Made by a program: the position numbers and the translations under genes. A stretch of DNA of 20,000 nucleotides. Source: Symbiodinium natans (lineage: Eukaryota > Sar > Dinophyceae > Suessiales > Symbiodiniaceae). The DNA lies in the NCBI GenBank assembly GCA_905221605.1, contig CAJNDS010001225.1:102501-122500 (forward strand), in the 5' to 3' direction. Position 1 is the first letter of the stretch; each line of letters starts with the position of its first letter. A model generated the notes under the pieces. The model ran no database searches and had not been told where the DNA came from. It saw only the letters and a list, made by a program, of their open reading frames with translations. Positions 15,767 through 20,000 of this stretch are shown one piece after another.

Positions 15767-15928
15767 CTGGAGCAGATGGACCCTAAACTTCCTATACCCT
15801 AAACCCTAAACCCTAAACCCTAAATCCTAGACCCTAAACCCTAACAAGTCCTGGAGCAGGTGGACCCCAAGCTGCCAGTTGTGCTGTCGACAAGCTGCTC
15901 GAATCAATGTTGCAGCTGGTGGCTCCAT
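13835..15928 (-). CDS. PPR-SMR protein (pentatricopeptide repeats plus C-terminal Smr domain), two exons
   Basis: Exons are 15928-15851 (26 codons from ATG) and 15766-13835, giving about 669 residues. Exon 1 already reads as a PPR helix (PPAATLIRAACRQHNWQLG). About 15 PPR motifs follow; the twelve from about residue 69 to 488 are each exactly 35 residues, and the central ones are almost identical (SFNAGISACEKGG-WQMALHLLSQM). The C-terminal Smr domain spans about residues 528-611, with the DLHQHS motif at about 530-535 and TGWG at 568-571, both hallmarks of the family. PPR tracts bind single-stranded RNA base by base. In plants PPR-SMR proteins act in plastid or mitochondrial RNA processing and expression, and the Smr domain can have nuclease activity. 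I see no transit peptide, so an upstream exon may be missing. The 58-residue tail after Smr is low in identity to anything known and ends in telomere-like sequence. The long open frames on the opposite strand are shadows of the repeat. Confidence 0.92.
14480..15530 (-). repeat. 105-bp tandem repeat inside the PPR gene, about ten units
   Basis: The units differ by only a few bases; GGGCATCTGCGAAAGCA and CACGCGCTGATGCC recur every 105 bases on the plus strand. Variation is concentrated in the segment coding for the loop before each motif boundary (RLMPD, VVPN, VVPG, NVVPD, RVAPD). Near-identity of DNA as well as protein points to recent expansion or gene conversion. Confidence 0.95.
15767..15850 (-). 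other. Probable 84-bp GA-AG intron filled with telomere repeats
   Basis: On the minus strand the exon ends CTCCAG, the intron starts GACTTGTTAGGG and ends CTGCTCCAG, and the next exon starts GACTTG. Removal joins two PPR halves in frame; retention brings in-frame TAG stops. GA donors and a G after the acceptor AG have been reported for Symbiodiniaceae introns. The flanking coding sequence is duplicated: 15761-15792 and 15845-15876 match at 28 of 32 bases. Alternatively this is an unspliced disruption and the gene is a pseudogene. Confidence 0.65.
15793..15844 (-). repeat. CCCTAAA array inside the PPR-SMR intron
   Basis: About seven heptamers, four of them exact, lying between the two copies of the 32-bp duplication. 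Confidence 0.93.
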
Positions 15929-16060
15929 GGCACTTTTGCTTGCTTCTTAGGGTAGTTACAGGGTCCCTTACTATGGGCCCTTATACCCCTTGCATACGTA
16001 CGTACCTTGCAAAACCCAAGGGCCCGTACTTCAGAACCCTTTCTAAGAAGGCAAGGGACC
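15929..16060. repeat. Inverted-repeat element just upstream of the PPR-SMR start
   Basis: GGTCCCTT at 15962-15969 pairs with AAGGGACC at 16053-16060, and TATGGGCCCTT at 15972-15982 pairs with AAGGGCCCGTA at 16018-16028. A competing pair, CTTGCTTCTTAG (15939-15950) with CTAAGAAGGCAAG (16043-16055), also exists. The centre has TACGTACGTA. It may be a decayed MITE, and it occupies the place where the promoter or a further 5' exon of the gene would be. Confidence 0.6.
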
Positions 16061-16157
16061 TAAACCCTAAACCCTAAACCCTAAACCCTAAACCCTAAAC
16101 CCTAAACCCTAAACCCTAAACCCTAAACCCTAAACCCTAAACCCTAAACCCTAAACC
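16061..16157 (-). repeat. Perfect CCCTAAA array
   Basis: About fourteen exact heptamers, among the cleanest arrays in the window, abutting the inverted-repeat element. Confidence 0.97.
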
Positions 16158-16264
16158 CTCACCCATATTCAGGGGCCATGCATCTTCCCTTAGATTGCTG
16201 CATGTAAGGCCCTCCTAGAACTTAGGGCTCAGGGCCCAAAACCCTAAACCCCTAAACTCTGTAT

Positions 16265-16355
16265 AGGGTTTAGGGTTTAGGGTTTAGGGTTTAGGGTTTA
16301 GGGTTTAGGGTTTAGGGTTTAGGGTTTAGGGTTTAGGACTTAGGGTTTAGGATTT
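16265..16355 (+). repeat. TTTAGGG array
   Basis: About ten exact heptamers and three variants. With 16061-16157 it forms an outward-facing inverted pair around about 107 bases. Confidence 0.96.
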
Positions 16356-16399
16356 AGGCTGTTCACACCCAAAATGGCCCCTATGTACCCGTCGCGTAG

Positions 16400-16499
16400 A
16401 TACTTGGCACCAAAAGGGGTTCCTCTAGAGTTACCTTAGCTAGGGGCCCCAAGTATATACCCTAGCCCTAAACCCTAAACCCTAAACCCTAAACCCTAA
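16400..16499. repeat. CCCTAAA block next to a short inverted repeat
   Basis: ATACTTGG (16400-16407) pairs with CCAAGTAT (16449-16456). Five CCCTAAA heptamers follow at 16463-16499. Confidence 0.7.
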
Positions 16500-16534
16500 G
16501 TACCCACATGGACTCGTAGGCGCACTCTTGAAGA

Positions 16535-16638
16535 CTTGGGTTTAGGGTTTAGAGGCTCCATGGGCGTGGGGGATCTCACAAGGCTGTTAGGGTTTAGGGT
16601 TTAGGGTTTAGGGTTTAGGGTTTAGGGTTTAGGGTTCA
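16535..16638 (+). repeat. Two short TTTAGGG blocks
   Basis: Two heptamers at 16539-16553 and about seven at 16588-16638, separated by 35 bases. Confidence 0.92.
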
Positions 16639-16644
16639 GGACAG

Positions 16645-16708
16645 GGGGTTTATGATGGCCTACTATTTGGGGGTCTGTATTGGGAGTCCCGAATTATCGT
16701 AAACCCCA
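16645..16708 (+). repeat. 50-bp dispersed repeat, copy 2
   Basis: Second copy of the 5686-5737 repeat (CCTACTATTTGGGGGTC, then TATTGGGAGTCCC, then TTATCGTAAACCCC). Here GGGGTTTATGAT at the left and ATCGTAAACCCC at the right form an inverted repeat, so the unit may be a 60-bp terminal-inverted-repeat element. Confidence 0.7.
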
Positions 16709-16795
16709 TATATACACCGAAATTACGACCCAATAGGATTCAGCGTTGACAGCGAGTGTGCACTAAACTCTACAAGCTCAAAACATCTCACAATC

Positions 16796-16901
16796 TGTAA
16801 GAACTTCCCCCTCATACTAACAGTCCTTAAAAGGGATTGCAATCAAGGGTACTGTAGTCCCTAACTGTTAAGGACTGTTAGTATACGGGTGAACATTCCA
16901 A
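16796..16901. mobile_element. MITE-like hairpin element, family copy B
   Basis: Left arm ...CATACTAACAGTCCTTAA (from about 16812) and right arm TTAAGGACTGTTAGTAT (about 16869-16885) are reverse complements over 17 bases. The outer ends (AACTTCCCCC and GGGTGAACATTCCA) match the termini of copy A with some substitutions. The middle GGTACTGTAGTCCCT matches copy C. Confidence 0.75.
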
Positions 16902-17330
16902 AGTAAGAGCCATAAACCTTGCAAGCCCAGAATTTGCGCCCTACAACCCCACAACTACAACCTCGAGAAAACCCTAGAATTAACCCCTGTAAGCCTCATA
17001 ACACCCCCTAGTCCCCAAGCCCTTCTCCCCCCACAGACTTAAATGGAACCCCTCCCCCCAAAAAATAAAATACAAACAACAACATATAACAAACATAATA
17101 ATTATAATGATAAGAATAAGAATAAGAATAAGAATAAGAATAAGAATAAGAATAAGAATAAATAATAATAATAGTAATGGTACTCAGAATAACCCTAAGC
17201 CCGTTAAGAACAAAAGGCCGACTTGGTAGCAAATCGACTAGAAACCCTTCAAGACCTAAAAACCTGAGAACATGAATCATCTAGCCCCCATACAGCATAT
17301 ACCCAAAGCCCCTCGAGCCCCGTGACAAGG
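16902..17330. other. Spacer with AAGAAT and AAT microsatellite; no gene
   Basis: Single-copy and A/C-rich. It contains an AAGAAT hexamer repeated about eight times (17110-17160), passing into AAT triplets to about 17173. The Tyr/Ser frame over it (17008-17280, -) is compositional. Confidence 0.7.
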
Positions 17331-17392
17331 GTTTAGGGTTTAGAGCTTAGGGTTTAGGGTATAGGGCCTGTATAGGGTATAGGGTTTAGGGT
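17331..17392 (+). repeat. Decayed TTTAGGG block
   Basis: About eight units including GTATAGGG variants. Confidence 0.85.
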
Positions 17393-17655
17393 TACAAACC
17401 TCTGCAGCCACAAAAGCCCTTAAGCCCCTCAACAAAACCCTATGTGTAAGCCCTGCAACTGTAACCCCTACAGTCTACACCCAAGAACTATGAACCCTCT
17501 GAAGCCTGAACTCTATAAACAACACCCTAAGCCCCAAACCCTCAACCCTGCACCTTAACGGCAAACCCTAAACCTTTTTTGTCCGCCCTAACACCTAAAC
17601 CTTAAACCCTAATTCACACCTAGAATCCCATACAAGCCAGCCCGAACCCTAAAAC
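17393..17655. other. Spacer with scattered C-rich units; no gene
   Basis: Isolated CCCTAAA-like words with irregular spacing. No frame of interest. Confidence 0.5.
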
Positions 17656-17750
17656 TTGGGATTCTCCCACTTCTGCTAACAGCCCTTAACAGGGATCATA
17701 GTAGGGGGTACGATAGTCCCTGACTGTTAGTATAAGGGGGGAACATCCCA
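17656..17750. mobile_element. MITE-like hairpin element, family copy C
   Basis: Left end TTGGGATTCTCCCAC and right end GGGGGGAACATCCCA match copy A; GCTAACAGCCCTTAACAGGGAT pairs with ATAGTCCCTGACTGTTAGTA. Compared with copy B the right arm lacks ten bases between two CTGTTA words, a deletion explained by slippage between short direct repeats. Confidence 0.78.
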
Positions 17751-17875
17751 GCCTAATACCTCCAAACCCGCAATACATCCACAAAGCGAACTTTCGAAGA
17801 CTTCCTCTTGGCCCCCTGACGGCCACGCGCCAATCAACTGCACACCAGTAATGAAATCCTGACAGCATTGCCCCG
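17751..17875. other. Single-copy spacer
   Basis: No gene or repeat recognised. A 60-codon minus frame (17686-17868) overlaps the hairpin element and is not credible. Confidence 0.45.
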
Positions 17876-18095
17876 AGGGTTTAGGGCTTATAGGGTTGAG
17901 GGTTTGGAGTTTGGGTTTAGGGCTTGTAAGGTTTATAGGGTTTCTAGGGTTTAGGGCTTGTAGGGTTTAGGGTCTGTGGGGTTTAGGGCTTATAGGGTTT
18001 AGGGCTTATAGGGCTTATAGGGTTTCGGTATTGGGGTCTAGGGCTGGTAGGGTTTTGGCTTGTAGGGCTTAGGGTATTGGGTTTAGGGATTGTAT
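17876..18095 (+). repeat. TTTAGGG tract dominated by GGGCTTATA / GGGTTTATA units
   Basis: About twenty units in which TTTAGGGCTTATAGGG and TTGTAGGG variants recur, an example of a variant amplified in place. Confidence 0.85.
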
Positions 18096-18255
18096 ATGTT
18101 CCCGATGTTCAGTGGTTTGCAGGGTGTTCTCAGTACTGGGGATGCGAGAAGAGGGGACTCGCTTTTGGAGTTTAGGCTTTAGTGTTTCGAGAACTGCGCA
18201 GATATGAATAATACCACCTTGCTTGCAGAAATCCTTGGGCACCCACCCCTGCACC

Positions 18256-18400
18256 CTAAGCCTGAACCCTAAACCCTCAAACCCTAAACCCTAAACCCTA
18301 CACACAACCCTAAGCCCTAAACTCGAAGCCCTAAACTCTAAACCCTAGACCTTAAACCCTTGGCCCTAAACCCTAAGCCCTAAAGCCTGAAGGCCTTAAA
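18256..18400 (-). repeat. CCCTAAA tract, moderately decayed
   Basis: About eighteen units with CCCTAAG and CCCTAGA variants. The spacer 18096-18255 before it shows no gene; a 61-codon minus frame there is not convincing. Confidence 0.88.
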
Positions 18401-18411
18401 CCCTTGAGCCG

Positions 18412-18980
18412 TCGACCGGACGACCGGACCGTGACCGGGCCCCCCCCGGTCGCCCGGTCACCCGTTTCGTCCGGTCACTCGGTCAGCCCGGTCGTCCGTT
18501 CAGTCCAGTCACCCGGTCAGGGCAAGTGGACCTTTGACTGATCAGGACAAGAAGGGACTGACCCGACCGGACAACCTGGCTGACCTGACCGGACAACCGG
18601 GCCGACCTGACCGGGCTGACCGACTGACCTGACCGGACTGACCTGACCGGGCTGACCTGACCGAACTGACCGACCTGACCGGGCGACCGGACTGACCTGA
18701 CCGGGCCGACCTGAGCTGACCTGACCGGGCGACCGGACCGACCTGACCAGACTGGGCTGACCGGGCTGACCTGACCGACCTGACCGACCTGACCGGGCGA
18801 CCGGACCGACCTGACCAGTACTAATCTTCTTTATTTGCCAACGCCGTCATTCCAGATTGACAGCCACCCAAATGTTTTCCTACTTGACCTGACCGAACTG
18901 ACCGACCTGAACCGGACTGACTTGATGGGTGACCGGACCGACCTGACCCGACTGTGCGACAGGACCGACCTGATGGGCTG
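18412..18980. repeat. Degenerate ACCTGACCGG tandem tract with an inverted left part
   Basis: About 550 bases built from GACCGG, GACCTGACC and GGGCTGACC words. On the plus strand the motif reads GACCGG at 18415-18448, flips to CCGGTC at 18450-18525 beyond a C run, then returns to GACCGG from about 18560. A 65-base island (about 18820-18885) has no such motif. No telomere heptamers occur in it. Confidence 0.88.
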
Positions 18981-18995
18981 ACTGACCTTGACTCG

Positions 18996-19036
18996 CCTTG
19001 CCTACCAATACTCCTCCTCCTCCCTCCTCCTCCTCC

Positions 19037-19071
<35 letters not shown>

Positions 19072-19082
19072 CTCTTCCTATT
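18996..19082 (+). repeat. CTC/TCC trinucleotide tract
   Basis: Mainly CTC triplets with three CTT interruptions, leading directly into the CTA tract. Confidence 0.92.

Positions 19083-20000
<918 letters not shown>

Noticed and set aside
16368-16385. Dinoflagellate spliced-leader remnant (CCAAAATGGC resembles part of the leader complement)
   Set aside because: Only about ten bases match and the flanks do not, so a chance match is likely.
17330-17400. Flank duplication around the TTTAGGG block (GTGACAA / GTTACAA)
   Set aside because: Seven bases with one mismatch is too weak to separate from chance.

Overview
The window looks like nuclear DNA of a dinoflagellate, probably of the Suessiales (Symbiodiniaceae or Polarella type). 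The reasons are the plant-type telomere heptamer CCCTAAA/TTTAGGG throughout, one PPR-SMR gene whose 35-residue repeats carry the 'FNAGISACEKGG-WQMALHLLSQM' wording familiar from dinoflagellate PPR proteins, an apparent GA-AG intron of the kind reported in that group, very low gene density and long simple repeats. The species assignment is inference.

Layout. Positions 1-8080 alternate between short blocks of TTTAGGG or CCCTAAA repeats, in both orientations and from perfect to badly decayed, and single-copy spacers of about 50-600 bases with no recognisable gene. An AT-rich block lies at about 250-780. Positions 8074-8806 hold a minisatellite of about 53 bp whose monomer includes one telomere-like heptamer; two stray copies follow at 8949-9031. 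Positions 9050-13230 return to telomere-like blocks (including a perfect back-to-back palindrome at 9281-9315 and a long decayed tract at 11930-12455), with a hairpin element at 10596-10705 and a GC-rich, exon-like minus-strand reading frame at 11192-11535. A GA-rich microsatellite sits at 13232-13313.

The one convincing gene is on the minus strand, 15928-13835. It encodes a pentatricopeptide repeat protein of about 15 motifs ending in a C-terminal Smr domain, presumably an organellar RNA-binding or RNA-processing factor. Its first 26 codons are separated from the rest by an 84-bp segment of telomere-like DNA flanked by a 32-bp imperfect duplication of the coding sequence. Removing this segment as a GA-AG intron restores the frame exactly. 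Its 3' end and stop codon also lie in telomere-like sequence.

Positions 15960-18400 hold more telomere-like blocks, an inverted-repeat element just upstream of the gene, two more members of the 10596-10705 hairpin family (16796-16901, 17656-17750) and a second copy of a 50-bp dispersed repeat first seen at 5686. Positions 18412-18980 are a degenerate ACCTGACCGG-type repeat, then a CTC/TCC tract, then more than 900 bases of CTA triplets running off the window end.

The most interesting pattern is that at least four telomere-like blocks (2504-2553, 3512-3562, 5836-5863, 15793-15844) are bracketed by direct duplications of otherwise unique flanking DNA (11 to 32 bp). This suggests that telomeric repeats were inserted at staggered breaks, or move like introner elements, and that one such insertion became an intron.
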